64,000 nucleotides of DNA from Homalodisca vitripennis (taxonomy: Eukaryota > Arthropoda > Insecta > Hemiptera > Cicadellidae): the NCBI RefSeq assembly GCF_021130785.1, contig NC_060213.1:120463501-120527500 (forward strand), given 5' to 3'. The position numbers were made by a program, and so were the translations under genes. The notes below the pieces were generated by a model that worked only from the letters and a program-made list of their open reading frames with translations, was not told where the DNA came from and searched no databases. Position 1 is the first letter of the stretch. Each line of letters begins with the position of its first letter. Shown one piece after another: positions 10,677 through 23,885 of the stretch.

Positions 10677-12477
10677 GGACTGTAGGTCCACGTCATAAAA
10701 CTGCCGGAAGCATTTCTTACCTACTTCTTGAGGGGTGGACAGTTAGTCCACGGTCCCAACCTGGGACCCACTGTCCGACTCACGAGTTTCTTTTGATGAG
10801 GGGTTGACAAGGGATCGTCGTAATCACACTGTAGCACTTGAATGGATGTTTCGACATCTAAACTCTATATCTGCTAAATAGTTTTCAGTACACTACATAA
10901 GACAGCTGCAAAAAGAATGAAACAAAATTATATACATAAAATAAAGTCAGGTTAGTTTACGCCATTTCTAACTTAAGAATGTCTGTAACGATTATAGTGG
11001 TCTTTGCTTTATTGGATACGTTTTCGCTCCGACTAGGAGAACAACGATTAAAATATCGTAAGAATGCACAGAAAAATCACGTAAAGAGAACAAGACATTT
11101 ATATAATAGTCTAAGAGCCTCTTAACTTTAGTCAATTGTTCTGTGTAAACATTGTTTTATAGTAGCACAATCATAAATTACCTTACATTTAGTCATGAAA
11201 GCATAGAGTAAGCTTGATAATAACAACACTTCTCATTTCAAACTTTTTTGTGACCACTGTTGAGCACAAGTAAGACAAATATTTAGATAAATAAACTACA
11301 AGTTTTATTAAAAGTCTACTTTTAACTGTACACTTTAGTAAATATTGAGTATGCATGATGAGTACTGTATGCAGACATCAAAAGAATGTACTATATAACT
11401 TTTGTATAGTTATAAAACGCATAGTTTATTTGACTTTTGACAGAAGTAGGCTTCTTAGAAGTTTGTATATACCTTGTTCGAAAAAACAAAGCAATTAACT
11501 AGGGCTTTTTTATTAATTAAACACTAAATTTTAAAACTTTTAATGGTTAATGGTTTATTTTAAAGGGGAATAAAACTAATAGGGTTTAAGAATAAATTTA
11601 ATAATTTAGAGCGTTCGAGGTCCTTATAACTGATAGTAATTAAACATGTTATCTCCTGTCGTTCCGGGATCACTATTTGAAATAACGTTAATTTTTTTCG
11701 CAGCGATATATAGCGATGAATAGCCAATTGGAAGTTTGAATGAAACTAGACAAATTTTTTAGCTGTTCATCGAATTCCTGTTTGAGTGATATTTAAAACG
11801 TATCGTTAGCGGCATAAGGTCACTATTATGTAAGTTAGTATGTCTGTGTAGGCAGATGTTTTGTGTACTGTTTGGATTATATGCCAAGAGCCACTATTTA
11901 AGGTAATAACATATTTTTTCTTCGTATCTATTTAACTTAATTTGGTACAACTTTAAAAAATGATATATTAGATATGAACTAAATGGTTATTTTCACTATT
12001 AATAATGTTAATAAAACAATAAACCATCCATTGCAATTAACGTGTAGGTACTACGAGTAACGTGTCTACTGGTGTATACAGTATTATACAAACGATGGTC
12101 CAATATAAGGAATAACTAATACAAACTTACTGTAGATGTTTATGATTCATTAGGACAATGCCAAATTAATAAGAAAGTAATATAATGCTATGTGGAATTC
12201 GTTAAGATATAATCCCTATTAGTAATCCACTTCATATGTGATAGCTTGAGTAAACTGTTGTTAATATTTACTGCTTTAGCAGTACGCTGTGCGAATGTAG
12301 TGGAAACATCACTGACCAGAATAAAGAATAAGTGTAGGTAGAAAAACTAATGCACGGCCAGGTCAGTTTTGAAAAGTAGGACAGTTAGTCCGCAGGTGTC
12401 GGCGTGGACTAACTATCCTACCCTGCAGAAAAGTGACGTCAGCCACTCTCGTCAAACTAGGCGTGGACCTACAGTCC
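10677..12477. mobile_element. Candidate non-autonomous DNA transposon with palindromic ends
   Basis: The two tips are a perfect 16-bp inverted pair, GGACTGTAGGTCCACG at 10677 and its reverse complement at 12462-12477. Both ends are packed with GGAC-N5-GTCC boxes. On the left these lie at 10677-10689, 10737-10749 and 10764-10776, the last two nested around GGTCCCA-acc-TGGGACC. On the right they lie at 12379-12391, 12406-12418 (one mismatch) and 12465-12477, where 12378-12393 and 12405-12420 form a stem. Spacing from tip to inner box is similar at the two ends. The 1.8-kb interior is AT-rich with no transposase. A clear target duplication was not seen. A transposon family with palindromic subterminal binding sites is the simplest reading. 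Confidence 0.6.
11435..11500. repeat. Fragment related to the 50.35-kb repeat
   Basis: GACAGAAGTAGGCTTCTTAG and the following AT-rich bases resemble the units at 50350 and 50705. It lies inside the palindromic-end element, suggesting nested or captured repeat sequence. Confidence 0.45.
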
Positions 12478-12480
12478 TAC

Positions 12481-13050
12481 AATCGAGATCCATGGCCATC
12501 TACTAAGGCACGTGACTTCTTTAGGCAGTATCAGTATAAACCCAATTACTATTTCACCTCGGAGTACTTAAATACTTTAAGTATTTTAAAAAGGTTATTA
12601 AAAGGGTATCTATACTTTTTGATCCGAAGTCATAAGATGCAGCTTTGCTCTTGTTTAGTGATTGTACTGAACTATTTTGTTAAGTATCTTGTTAATTTTA
12701 TGATTCAATTTTGTTTTAGTCGCATATACTTCATATTAAACTGTACTTGTAGTAGAAGATTATTCCTATATAAGCTTCCTGGTGATTGGTGGTAGAAAGG
12801 TTTTATTGAAAACTTTATGTTCTGAGCTGATATTTTACCTCCTCTTATTAGTTGAGAAGTACTATAGAATATTAATTTTAGGACCTAATGTTTCAAAACC
12901 TTTCCCCAGGGGTGGCTGGACCCCTGATATAGAGTTTTTTTTACCCTCTACTCTACTGTTTTCAAGGCACCCTTCAGAGTACATTTCTTGATGCACCACT
13001 GCTTTTGCATTGGATCTAAATACCATAGTCTACACAATAAATAAATATTT
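12481..13050. other. AT-rich DNA with a short hairpin
   Basis: Overlapping frames at 12433-12991 are typical of AT-rich DNA. CAGGGGT and ACCCCTG near 12907-12926 form a short stem. Nothing else is recognised. Confidence 0.4.
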
Positions 13051-13067
13051 CGGGTCTTTTGTAGCAG

Positions 13068-13160
13068 AGTGCCACCAGTCTTGAAATATGTTCTATAGCG
13101 ATGGCATATTGTTTCAAGGGTCTTATGACGATCTGTTTCAAGCTATCTGGCGGGACATGA
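13068..13160 (+). CDS. Possible terminal exon, unknown protein
   Basis: The acceptor-like GGGTCTTTTGTAGCAG ends at 13067. The next 30 codons are open (SATSLEICSIAMAYC, then FKGLMTICFKLSGGT) and stop at 13158-13160. AATAAA lies about 20 bases past the stop, near 13183. The patch has higher GC than its flanks. No upstream partner exon is evident and the sequence is not recognised, so chance remains a real possibility. Confidence 0.25.
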   Translation, partial: SATSLEICSIAMAYCFKGLMTICFKLSGGT

Positions 13161-13199
13161 ACCTATTCTGGCCTCCACAAGAATAAACCCTTATACAGT

Positions 13200-14100
13200 T
13201 TTTAACATATTTTTTTTTCTTTAAAATATGTTCAAATTTTGTCCAATACGTATATACTGAGTGTACAATGTGGTTTTGTTGGTCCTGTATCCATAGAAAA
13301 CATTTCAAGACTGGCGGTCCTCTTCTACAAAAGACCCAATATTTCTATAATGAGACAGATAAAAATATTAATTTTTGTTATGTTAGTTTATTATTACATT
13401 TGTTTATGTTTTTGTTCATTATTGTATTTTGTATCATATATACCGGAAATTGGCAGAAGAATGATACATTTATCTGTTTAATAAAATAATTCACTTACAT
13501 CAATGTGGAATATATCTAACATCTGACGACAAAAGGGCATGTAGTATACAACTCCCTGACAGGTTTTATACTCAAGTTATATTATATTGTCAATAAAACA
13601 GATGAAATGAGTGTTTAGGGAAAGCCTGATTATTCTTAAATTACCTTTGATGATATCAAGACATAATTAATTAAGGCAATGAACGGTGTGGTTATTTTAA
13701 ATGCTGTGAAATATGTTGCTGTGAATCTACAATTTGTGTAGTCAGATATGCGATGAGTCAGATTTCATATGACAATAACCACACACAATTGTGTTTTACC
13801 ACAGGCAATAATCATACTTAAATTAAATACTTTGTAGTCATATTAAGCTAATAAAGGTATAACATGTAATTTTTTACAGATTTAATACATAATAGTTTAC
13901 GAAAAATGGAGTGCTTTACTTAGAATTCCTGTCAAACATGGAATATAGTATAGAAGGTACGCAAAATGGCCATTCTTTATAGAAGGAAAAGTTATTACAA
14001 ATAATTAACAATGAGTTTTATTTAAGCCCACAGATTGACTGGAGAGACAAGAAATTATCTTATCTCGGAGTTAAAGAGACTGAGAGAGAACTGAAGGATA
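13200..14100. other. AT-rich DNA, nothing recognised
   Basis: Two overlapping 70-80-codon frames at 13239-13489 have no coding features. No repeat was found. Confidence 0.5.
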
Positions 14101-14181
14101 TCTTTTCAAACGCGCAGTAGGGCACGCGCAGGTTTAGTGAGGTGACAGCTGGCGTTAGCTTTGAGCAGTCACCAGTCACAG

Positions 14182-14412
14182 TCAGTCGTTGAGCCCGAGC
14201 GCGATTGTGTTGTGATAGTTGGGTTGCAGTTATTAGCGCGGTTACACACCACGGTTGGGTGGGGCTTGTTTTGGTTCATCGCTGTTGACTTCAACTTGCC
14301 TGTGGTCTGGCGATCTTACCCGACGACATGGAAAACGTTCATCTAAATTTCACAGTGGGGTCATGAGATTCAATGCTTCTTTGTACTTACAGCGTTGTCC
14401 GATCATCTCAAG
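14182..14412 (+). promoter_or_regulatory. Candidate promoter and 5-prime exon with consensus donor
   Basis: A CpG-containing, GC-rich 300-bp block begins near 14110. It contains TCAGT at 14182-14186, an arthropod initiator-type sequence, and ends at ATCTCAAG followed by GTAAGTAA, a consensus 5-prime splice site (donor GT 14413-14414). Two ATGs keep a frame open to the donor: 14363, and 14373 (MLLCTYSVVRSSQ). The 14373 frame, leaving one base over, joins in frame to both the 18845 and 25902 acceptors below. An upstream ATG at 14329 gives a 12-codon frame that stops. The block might instead be untranslated, or LTR-derived. Confidence 0.45.
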
Positions 14413-14414
14413 GT

Positions 14415-17400
14415 AAGTAAATTATTGATTTTTATCTTAGTGTAGTAAGATAAATTTATTTAAATAATAAATGTAAAATTAATTTATGTCAAGCCCAATA
14501 TAACTTAGTACTAGCTCAATTTATAGATAATTAATAGATTTTTAAACAAATTTCAGTACAATAACATGAAATTATAACATGTGGTCTGACTTACTCTTTC
14601 GTTATTTAATATTTTAAAGTTAAAGGACTAGTAGTTTTAAAAATGTGTCTTAGATTGAAGACTCTTGGAGCTATTGAGGAAATAAATTAAAAATAGTACC
14701 AAATTTTAATAAAACAATAATTTTTCAATACGGTTTATTTTTTGGACGAGGCCTTTTAAAACCAAAGGTTTCATAACAAGCACAAATAAATAATTACATT
14801 AGTTTTAATTAAAATTAATATTAAAATACCGTATGGTTTAAATATGCATATACAAGAATGTTAGAAACATTTCAGCCAGTATAAAAATTTATTTATGACC
14901 ACCGTTTAATTTTTGAGTAAAATAAACCTTATTAGAAAAGTATTGCTTTATTAATATTTAGTACTATTATGTCTAATAGATACTTTTAGGAGAATTGCAT
15001 TTTATAACATTTTCTTTTCCTTGTAACATTTAAAAATAAATACTTTACATTTTCAAAACCTTTATAAAAAGATAAGTGATAAGTCAACACAATCTACAAA
15101 TTAAAATATCTGTTCTCTGTAATAATACAAAGCAATCAAAACCAAAGAAATTAATAAATAAGATTATACAGTTTTTATTGGATTGTGTTTAAATGGAATG
15201 ATTGGTTATTTTTGGACATACTACAAAAATGTATTGTTTATAAAAATCCTAGCAAATTTTCAGCATTAATAAAAAGTCATGAGTAGTACTGAAGTAATTC
15301 AAGAAGAATTTGCAGTGTATTTAAGGTTGCAATGAATTCTAAGTAGGTATTAAACTTGTTTAAATTTGGTTATTTATGATGAATAATTTGAAAGGATGAT
15401 AAAATTTCAGACATTTCGCATTGTGATATGTTTCAAAAAGTTTATCACCACATCTCAAGAATTAATTTCTACCATCTTCTTTCAGGTGTATAAAACTTAA
15501 TTTAACAACGTAACTGCCCTAGGGCCCTGTTTATAACGCCGTCTGGTCGGCCTTTTCTTGACCAATCTGCCAATATGTTGTCTTGTACATATTAAGCATA
15601 TTCTGTTGCCTATTTGTAAATCAAGATTAAAAATTATGAACAGGGAATGAGAAATTTTTGATATTGGAAACATACATTGAAGTAACGATATCAAAATAAT
15701 AAGGGTTTTCCTGTTTGGGTTATTGTAAAAGGTCTACCTATTTATTTCTTTACGGAGATATTAACGCAATTGTTATTAATGCAAAAAGAAAAACAGTTAC
15801 AACGTGAAACAAATTTTTGTCATATATAAATTGAAGAATTTGCTGCAAATAGAACAATTATGGAACACTGCAGTTTAGTGTAGAACGTATTTAACATTTT
15901 CGATACTCCATAACTTAATTAGTATTTTCAAATAACACCAACATATTGTGTAATCTGGTAAACTATTATTTAAATATAGCCTACAGTTAAGTTTTTGAAA
16001 ATTATCTTATGAATGACTTTTAGGATGTTATCACATAGATCATGTATGCAATTATTAATACGTAATTCATTTGTCACAAAATCTACCTACTTCAAACTAT
16101 GCTGGTAGGAGAATTTTACAATAGCTTTTTGAAACCAAATTTTATTTATTTACTGCTTTAACAAATGTGTGGGTACACTAATATTCAGGTTACAGACTGG
16201 AGGCCTGGAGTAACGCTTTTTAGTTATTTTGGTAGCCTATGTTTATTGGGTTTTGGTGAAATTAGTTTCAGATAAATTTTATTTATATTTCTCAACAGAT
16301 AGTATATGAAATTTTATTTCTGTAAAGGACACCGTGAGAAATTTCTTTTCCAATTGCATTCCAAACACAAACCACACCACACAGAGGTTGTAAAAAGGGT
16401 CCTTGATAAGCTTGATTTAGCCCTAAGGATTACGGGTAAAACAATAAAACTTGGTGCATCATTACTGCGCCTATAAATCTACGTTTTGAAGTGACTATCA
16501 TTTTTTGTGATGTTGCCCTGATATAAAGAAATAGTTTTTAAGGTAGTCTTCACATCTAATGGAGGATGGTCTACAAGGAGTTTGGCTATACATTTTAACA
16601 TAAGCATACCCCAAGTTATACATTATTTTAAACAAACAATACTATTTGATGTAGAGATTCAGTAACCACCTTACAAATTATTTCTTAGGTCCAGTATTAA
16701 TTTATTAAGTTTAACTATTTAGATGTACACCATCCTCAAGTGTCTCGAATTTATTATTGGAGTACACACTTATGAGAATTTGTTCAATCTAGCATACACC
16801 TTGTAGACTAAAGAGTTGAAGGAATTATGTGACCGATATTGCATTTGTTAAAAATTTAATAAAATATACTAAATAAGTGCAATATTTCATAAAATATTAA
16901 CCATAGTTAAATACGTAGGAGGAAAGATCGATATCATAGGCAATCTTAAAGTGCTTTCTTTTTAAATACAGCGTGCTCATGCGTTCACTGCTAAAACCCC
17001 TCATGGACCGGAAATTCCATAGATAGTGAACTTCCGGAGAGTCGCGTAATTGCAGATTCTCGTGGGAACGAAACGATACAGACTCATTGTACTCATTCAT
17101 AGGAAATAAATATTTAGTAATTCTTAAATATTAAATTAATAAAATTGTATTTATTTTTTGATACACCAGTGATTATGAAGTAAAATTTTATATTGGAATG
17201 CTGTACATTCTTCACAAGACTATTATTTATATCAAAACATAATTCCTGTTATATGATTTTATATTTTTCTTCAATAGGAAATCTTCTAAAAAATCTGAGT
17301 GATTTGTTTGACCCATTGTGTCTCAGAATAAACTACTTTAATTATCTGTAAATAACAATGTGTCAATTAAAACATGAAAGTACTGCTGAATTTACTGGAA

Positions 17401-17760
17401 AATTGACACTACGCGGGATGTCGCGTGTGAGCTAACTTCTGTACGTACTTTTTAAGCGCATAAATAAAGAAGATTGTACAAAAAAATTAAATTAAAAGAA
17501 CAATATGGAAAATATGTGAATGTATTGTAAGTGAGTGATTGTATCTCTAATTTTAAATGTTTGCATCAGGAAATTTTGCCGAATTGGATGCAGGGGACAA
17601 TAACGTTTTATTAGGGATCACGAAGAAATATATGAGAAGATAGAATGAGTTACCAAGTTGCTTATCTGTTTAATCATAATAATACTTTTAGATTTTGACA
17701 AATGCGGCAATTTGCCCTTGGGTGCCACCTCTTGCATGTTGTTAACATTAATTTGATTAT
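14415..17760. other. AT-rich DNA, intron or intergenic
   Basis: If the donor at 14413 is used, this is the start of an intron. A minus-strand frame at 16897-17100 (67 codons) sits on a GC rise (16970-17090) and looks somewhat protein-like (NLQLRDSPEVHYLWNFRS). A second at 15497-15694 has a basic C-terminal part. Neither has a convincing splice context or family match. Confidence 0.4.
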
Positions 17761-17764
17761 TTAG

Positions 17765-18088
17765 ATTAGAGAACAGTGTGTGAACTGGCGAGAATATTGT
17801 GGTCGAAATTTATATAAATTCTTTGCCCAGGAGCTTGCCGGGATGCTGCCTTCTGTTCCTTACTTACTTCCTGAAACTACTCATCTGTTGTCCCTCCATG
17901 TGAAGGAGATCTTCAGAGATCTTCAGTCAGTGACCTGGAAGCTAGCAGCTATTCTTCTTGCTGTATCAGCTATTCTTCCTTCATTATTTCCTGAGTATTT
18001 CTTAATGTTACTCTTATTTTATGCTTACTTTGTGAAAAGATGTAATGAAAAATCTATAAATAATTATAAAATTAATCGAATAAAATAG
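17765..18088 (+). CDS. Possible terminal exon with hydrophobic C-terminal part
   Basis: After an acceptor-like TTAATTTGATTATTTAG (ends 17764) the frame is open for 107 codons to TAG at 18086-18088. It begins IREQCVNWREYCGRNLYKFF and passes through QELAGMLPSVPYLLPET. A hydrophobic segment follows (WKLAAILLAVSAILPSLF, then YFLMLLLFYAYF) that could span a membrane, and the tail is polar. Codons in the first two thirds are GC-richer than the flanks. A short direct duplication (GAGATCTTCA twice) lies inside. Splicing from 14412 is out of frame for both open ATGs. Not recognised. Confidence 0.3.
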   Translation: MREQCVNWREYCGRNLYKFFAQELAGMLPSVPYLLPETTHLLSLHVKEIFRDLQSVTWKLAAILLAVSAILPSLFPEYFLMLLLFYAYFVKRCNEKSINNYKINRIK

Positions 18089-18844
18089 TATAATTTGATA
18101 CATGAAAACTTGTCAGATTGGTATTGAAATTATTCATATTTACTATTAAATAACAAAAGGAAAAAGCTATTTAAACTAAGCTTTTGTATGTACTAAGAGG
18201 TTGTCAGTTACATCTTAATATCAACCTCATAAACAATACAGTAATGTTTTCAAAGGGTTTTGTTATATTTGTTTTCTGCATCTGCAAGGGGTTTCTTTCT
18301 GCCCAGTATGTGTACATCAGTCTAGACATCTAACTTATTTTAAAACTATCTGATGACAAAATGGTTTGTATTAGGAATGTTAACCTTTTAGCTGTTTCAT
18401 AAAGATTTATTGTCACTCCTGTTTTTGTGGAATACTCTTTCATGCCAACATCGTTGTGCAATAAATTTGCTGTATATATTATTTTTATATATTAGCATAT
18501 GTATATACCTATTTGTAGATAGTAAAATTGTCAATACAAATAAAATTTTGTGTTTTTTATTTACATTCAGGAAAAAAGTTATAAAATGGTGAACAGCCAT
18601 AGATTTAAAGTTTACTGCCTTTTTTCATTTAGGCTGTTTAGAGAACATTTTAGAAACCTGTTAATTTAAGATGGGCTGATATCAAGAGCTGATCATATTA
18701 CAAAGGCGATTGAATAAAAATATTATGTAAAAATTTTGATAGCATCAGCTAGAGTTTTATTTAAAATAGAAAAAAGCCACCAGTAGCTAATTTTCTGAAT
18801 GAATACTGTATTACACCACCAACAGGATTGATATTTGTTTACAG

Positions 18845-18987
18845 GTGAACTGGGTATGGGTGGATGGGCCGGCAGGAACGCATGCTGCATAGAGCTGTGC
18901 ACAATCAACATGGCAAGAAAACTAAGCAAACAAACATGTTTAACTTTTTATTTTAGTTTAAATTTGTTCTGTTTTATTATTTGTTGA
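18845..18987 (+). CDS. Possible terminal exon, glycine- and cysteine-rich start
   Basis: TTGATATTTGTTTACAG (ends 18844) is a good acceptor. With two bases completing the previous codon, 46 codons stay open: GELGMGGWAGRNACC, IELCTINMARKLSK, then a hydrophobic run, stopping at 18985-18987. Joining to the donor at 14412 in the 14373 frame is in phase. A second frame from the same acceptor (VNWVWVDGPAGTHAA) is also open and stops after 15 codons. Product unknown. Confidence 0.3.
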
Positions 18988-19924
18988 ATTTTTCATTGTA
19001 CAGTTTGTACGGTTCATATTTAATTTGATAATAAGAAAACCATCTTGCACCAATTGTTTCAGATAATCAACGCACTGCTGTAAACAGTCCTTTTACCTCT
19101 AATCATAAAGATCAACAGAACATAGATTTAAGCAGTATTACATATTAAATATTTAGTATAAAGAAGTAAAAAAATAACATTTATTTCTTACACAATTAAC
19201 CACAATGAATAAGAAAGAAAGGATTTTAGTTTTGAAATATACTACATCTGTTAACAATGTGTAATTTTATTTAGACAATAATAAGGCCAATTAAATAAAT
19301 AAAAATTAAAATGCGACCAAATAACATGACTTGTTTTTTGTTCTTGTCAAATGAGTGACAGTTTTAAAAGGCTTCAACTTTAGAAGACCATTTATAATAT
19401 TTGTAAACACTACCTGAAACTGACCAGTGGTATCAAATGAATTTCTGAAGTGAGCAGTATCGCTTCATGGCATGACTTTATAAAGGTAAAAGTACAAACA
19501 TAGTTTCCCTTATAAAAATTCTGATAATGTTGTAAATTCAGATTACTACTGAATGGTATACATGGAAAGAGAGGAATGGAATTGTAAATGTGAGCAAAAT
19601 CACATATTGTACTTTGAGTCCTGACAATTAAAATAATTAATATTGTATAATGCTTCAACGTTTGAAGTGCAATTAATATTTATGTGTAAACACTACCTGG
19701 AACTGACCAATGGTATCAAATGAATTTCAGAAGTGAGCATTATCACTTCATGGCATAACTTTAGTTTATAAGGGTAAAAAGTCTTAACATTTTTTACCTT
19801 ATGAAGGTCCTACTAATGTTATATATTCAGATTACTTCTGAATGGTGTACATGAAAATGGTCAAAGAGAGGAATGGAATTGTAAATGTGAGCAAAATCAC
19901 ATGTCTTACTTTGGGTCCTTGCAA

Positions 19925-20912
19925 CTCCAACTCCAACCCCAGCAACTGGCAGTAACTTTTTCCTGTAGTGGCGGCATGTTTTCGAGCCTCGTGCAAGGGT
20001 TTTTTTTAAAAATTTATTACAAAATATAAATTAAAAGTAATATATATAGAAGTATATATATTTTTGTGTTCAGAATTAAACATATAATAATATTAGTATT
20101 TAAATTTGGCCTTAAAAAAATGTTGACTAAAAATTTTTTTTTTCCATGAAATTCAAAATTTTTTTTTTAATTTGGGGGGGGGACCATACGTAGCAAACCA
20201 AGTTATAGTAAGAAAATATAAAAGTGAGATAGCCATTTTGTGTCAAATTTATTCTAGTTTCAGAAACACATAAGCATTATACAAATTTATGAAACTATAA
20301 TAACACTATATAACAAAAAGCAGCGATGCGCATAAATTGTGAAAATAGGGTGTATATGTAAGAGTTTGCTAATAAAAAGTTTTACTAATACAGTTTTACT
20401 TCAATACATGTTATATTGCATATTTTATTACTCAGAATGAAGTAAACTATACAGCAGTAGTAAAATAAATTCCATAACTTTTTTTTGAAGAGTCGAAAAA
20501 AGTTTCATTTTGTCATTACTCAAAACTTTTGCGAAAAATTTTCGAGAAATTTATTTATTCTAAAATATATTTATTTGCACTACTGCAATATTTAACAATT
20601 CACCACACACTAAACACAACACTAAAACACAAATAAACCTACTAAAACTTACTAATAAACACGACTCGTCACATCAACAACTCAGACGGCATCGACAACA
20701 TGGCGGTCACATCTTTTACGTTCCAAACTACGAACTTGGTACGTTGCAACTACAATACAAAGAGGAATAAAACTATAGTATTCCTTAGGCTTTTTTTTCC
20801 CAAATCCAATGGTGCATGAATCGAATCGATACGTTGCCGGAATATACTGTAATGAATGATTATGCAAGGGAATGTTTGTTCATCAAAATTTTGATGAACA
20901 ACAGTTGAAGGG
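19925..20912. mobile_element. piggyBac-like insertion in the satellite, one end decayed
   Basis: It splits a satellite monomer between CTTGCAA and TTAAGATAA. Its right end abuts TTAA at 20913 and, read inward, begins CCCTTCAACTGTTG, in keeping with TTAA-flanked CCC-starting piggyBac termini. Next to it is a perfect 22-bp palindrome at 20878-20899 (GTTCATCAAAA and its complement). The left end lacks the expected TTAA and appears mutated. No transposase frame remains. The class is inferred from the TTAA target and terminal bases only. Confidence 0.5.
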
Positions 20913-23885
20913 TTAAGATAAATAATATTGTATAATACTTCAACGTTTAAAGTGCAATTAATATTTATTTGTAAACACTACCTGAAACTGACCAGTGGTA
21001 TTAAATGAATTTCTGAAGTGAGCAGTATAAATTCATGATATAATTTTAGTTTATAAAGGTAAAAGTTAAAACATAGTTTACCTTATAAAAATCCTGATAA
21101 TGTTGTAAATTCAGATTACTTTTGAATGGTGTACATGGAAATGGTCAAAGAGAGGAATAGAATTGTAAACGTGAGCAAAATCACATATTGTACTTTGGGT
21201 CCTGACAATTAAGATAATTAATATTGTATAATGCTTCAACGTTTGAAGTGCAATTATATTTATTTGTAAATACTACCTGAAACTGACCAATGGTATTACA
21301 TGAATTTATGAAGTGAGCATTATCACTTCATGGCATAACTTTAGTTTTATAAGGGTAAAACGTCTTAACATTGTTCACCTTAAGAAGGTCCTACTAATGT
21401 TATATATTCAGATAAATTCTGAATGGTGTACATGAAAATGGTCAAAGAGAGGAATGGAATTGTAAATGTGAGCAAAATCACATGTCTTACTTTGCGTCCT
21501 TGCAATTAAGATAAATAATATTGTATAATGCTTTAACGTTTGAAGTGCAAATATATATATTTGTAAATACTACCTGAAACTGACCAGTAGTATTACATGA
21601 ATTTATGAAGTGAGCAGTATAACTTCAGGGCATAATTTTAGTTTATAAAGGTAAAAGTTTAAACATAGTTTATCTTATGAAGGTCCTACTAATGTTATAT
21701 TTAGTAACTTATGTTAACAGATAACTTCTGAATGGTGTACATGGAAATGGTCAAAGAGAGGAATGGAATTGTAAATGTGAGCAAAATCACATATTGTACT
21801 TTGGGTCCTGACAATTAAAATAATTAATATCGTATAATGCTTCAACGTTTGAAGTGCAATTAATATTTATGTGTAAACACTATCTGGAACTGACCAGTGG
21901 TATCAAATGAATTTCAGAAGTGAGCATTATCACTTCATGGCATAACTTTAGTTTATAAGGGTAAAAAGTCTTAACATTTTTTACCTTATGAAGGTCCTAC
22001 TAATGTTATATATTCAGATAACTTCTGAATGGTGTACATGAAAATGGTCAAAGAGAGGAATGGAATTGTAAATGTGAGCAAAATCACATGTCTTACTTTG
22101 CGTCCTTGCAATTAAGATAAATAATATTGTATAATGCTTTAACGTTTGAAGTGCAAATATATATATTTGTAAATACTACCTGAAACTGACCAGTGGTATT
22201 ACATGAATTTCTGAAGTGAGCAGTATAAATTCATGGTATAATTTTAGTTTATAGAGGTAAAAGTTAAAACATAGTTTAACTTATAAAAATCCTGATAATG
22301 TTGTAAATTCAGATTACTACTGAATGGTGTACAAGGAAAGAGAGGAATGGAATTGTAAATGTGAGCAAAATCACATATTTTACTTTGGGATCTTGCAATT
22401 AAGATAATTAATATTGCATAATGCTTCAACGTTTGAAGTGCAATTATATTTAGTCGTAAATACTACCTGAAACTGACCAGTGGTATTACATGAATTTCTG
22501 AAGTGAGCAGTATAACTTCATGGCATAATTTTAGTTTATAAAGGTAAAAGTTCAAACATACTTTACTTTATAAAGATCATGATAATGTTGTAAATTCAGA
22601 TTACTTCTGAATGGTGTACATGGAAATGGTCAAAGAGAGGAATGGAATTGTAATTGTGAGCAATATCACATATTTTACTTTGGGTCCTTGCAATTAAGAT
22701 AATTAATATTGTTTAATGCTGCAATGTTTGAAGTGCAATTAATATTTATGTGTAAACACTACCTGGAACTGACCAATGGTATTACATGAATTTGTGAAGT
22801 GATCAGTATAACTTCATGGCATAATTTTTATTTATAAAGGTAAAAGTTCAAACATAGTTTTACCTTATAAAGATCATGATAATGTTGTACATTCAGATTA
22901 CTTCTGAATGGTGTACATGGAAATGGTCAAAGAGAGGAATGGAATTGTAAATGTGAGCAAAATCACATATTTTACTTTGGGTCGTTACAATTAAGATAAA
23001 TAATATTATATAATGGTACACCAATTTAAGTGCATGTAATATTTATTCGCAAATTGTAACTGAAACTCGTCAGTGACACTCAATATAATGCTTAAATAAA
23101 CCGTATGCTCTTTAACTTTAGTTAAGGGTTAGTGTTTACATTTGAAAAAGTTATATGCATGTTGGTTATTTGTGGAAGTAGTGAAAGAGATGAAAAGAGC
23201 TATGAATGTCAGCAATATAGTTTATTGTAATATTGGCCCAGATAAAGAAGAAAAGTAATATAGTATGTGTTTTCAGTTGTTTAAGTGCAATCAATAATTA
23301 TTTGTAAGTCCTACCTGAAACTAGGTATTGGCATTAAGTGACATACTGAAGTAAAGCAGTATCATTTTATGTTATAACTTTATTTTAAAAGTAATATTCT
23401 TAATCCAGTGTATAACTGTAACTGTGTAATAACATCCATGAAAATGGTTTAAACTAAGAATTAAACTGTAATTATGAGCAGCACCACTTATTGCACCATT
23501 AGTTTAGACAAGTAAGAAAACTGTTATTCATAAATGCTTTAACAGGTGTTTTACATTTATTATTTATTTCTGAACACTATCTGAAACTGGTCAGAGACAA
23601 TAGTATCTATTCATGGTTTAATTAAGGTTTATAATAGTAAGAAGTCTAACAGTATTTACCTTTTAAAGACACTGTGAATGTTACTTATTCTATGTAAAAC
23701 TGTATGTGTATATTAAAATGGTCCAAGAGAGATATTATACAGTAGATGTGAGCAATATAACATATGGTATTTTTTGTTAGACTAGTATTAAAACTATAAT
23801 TCATCAATGTTTCCAAATTTGCATTTGCGTTGAGTTCATTGTTTATTTGTAAAAACTATCTGAAACTGTTCTGTGACTAAATTAA

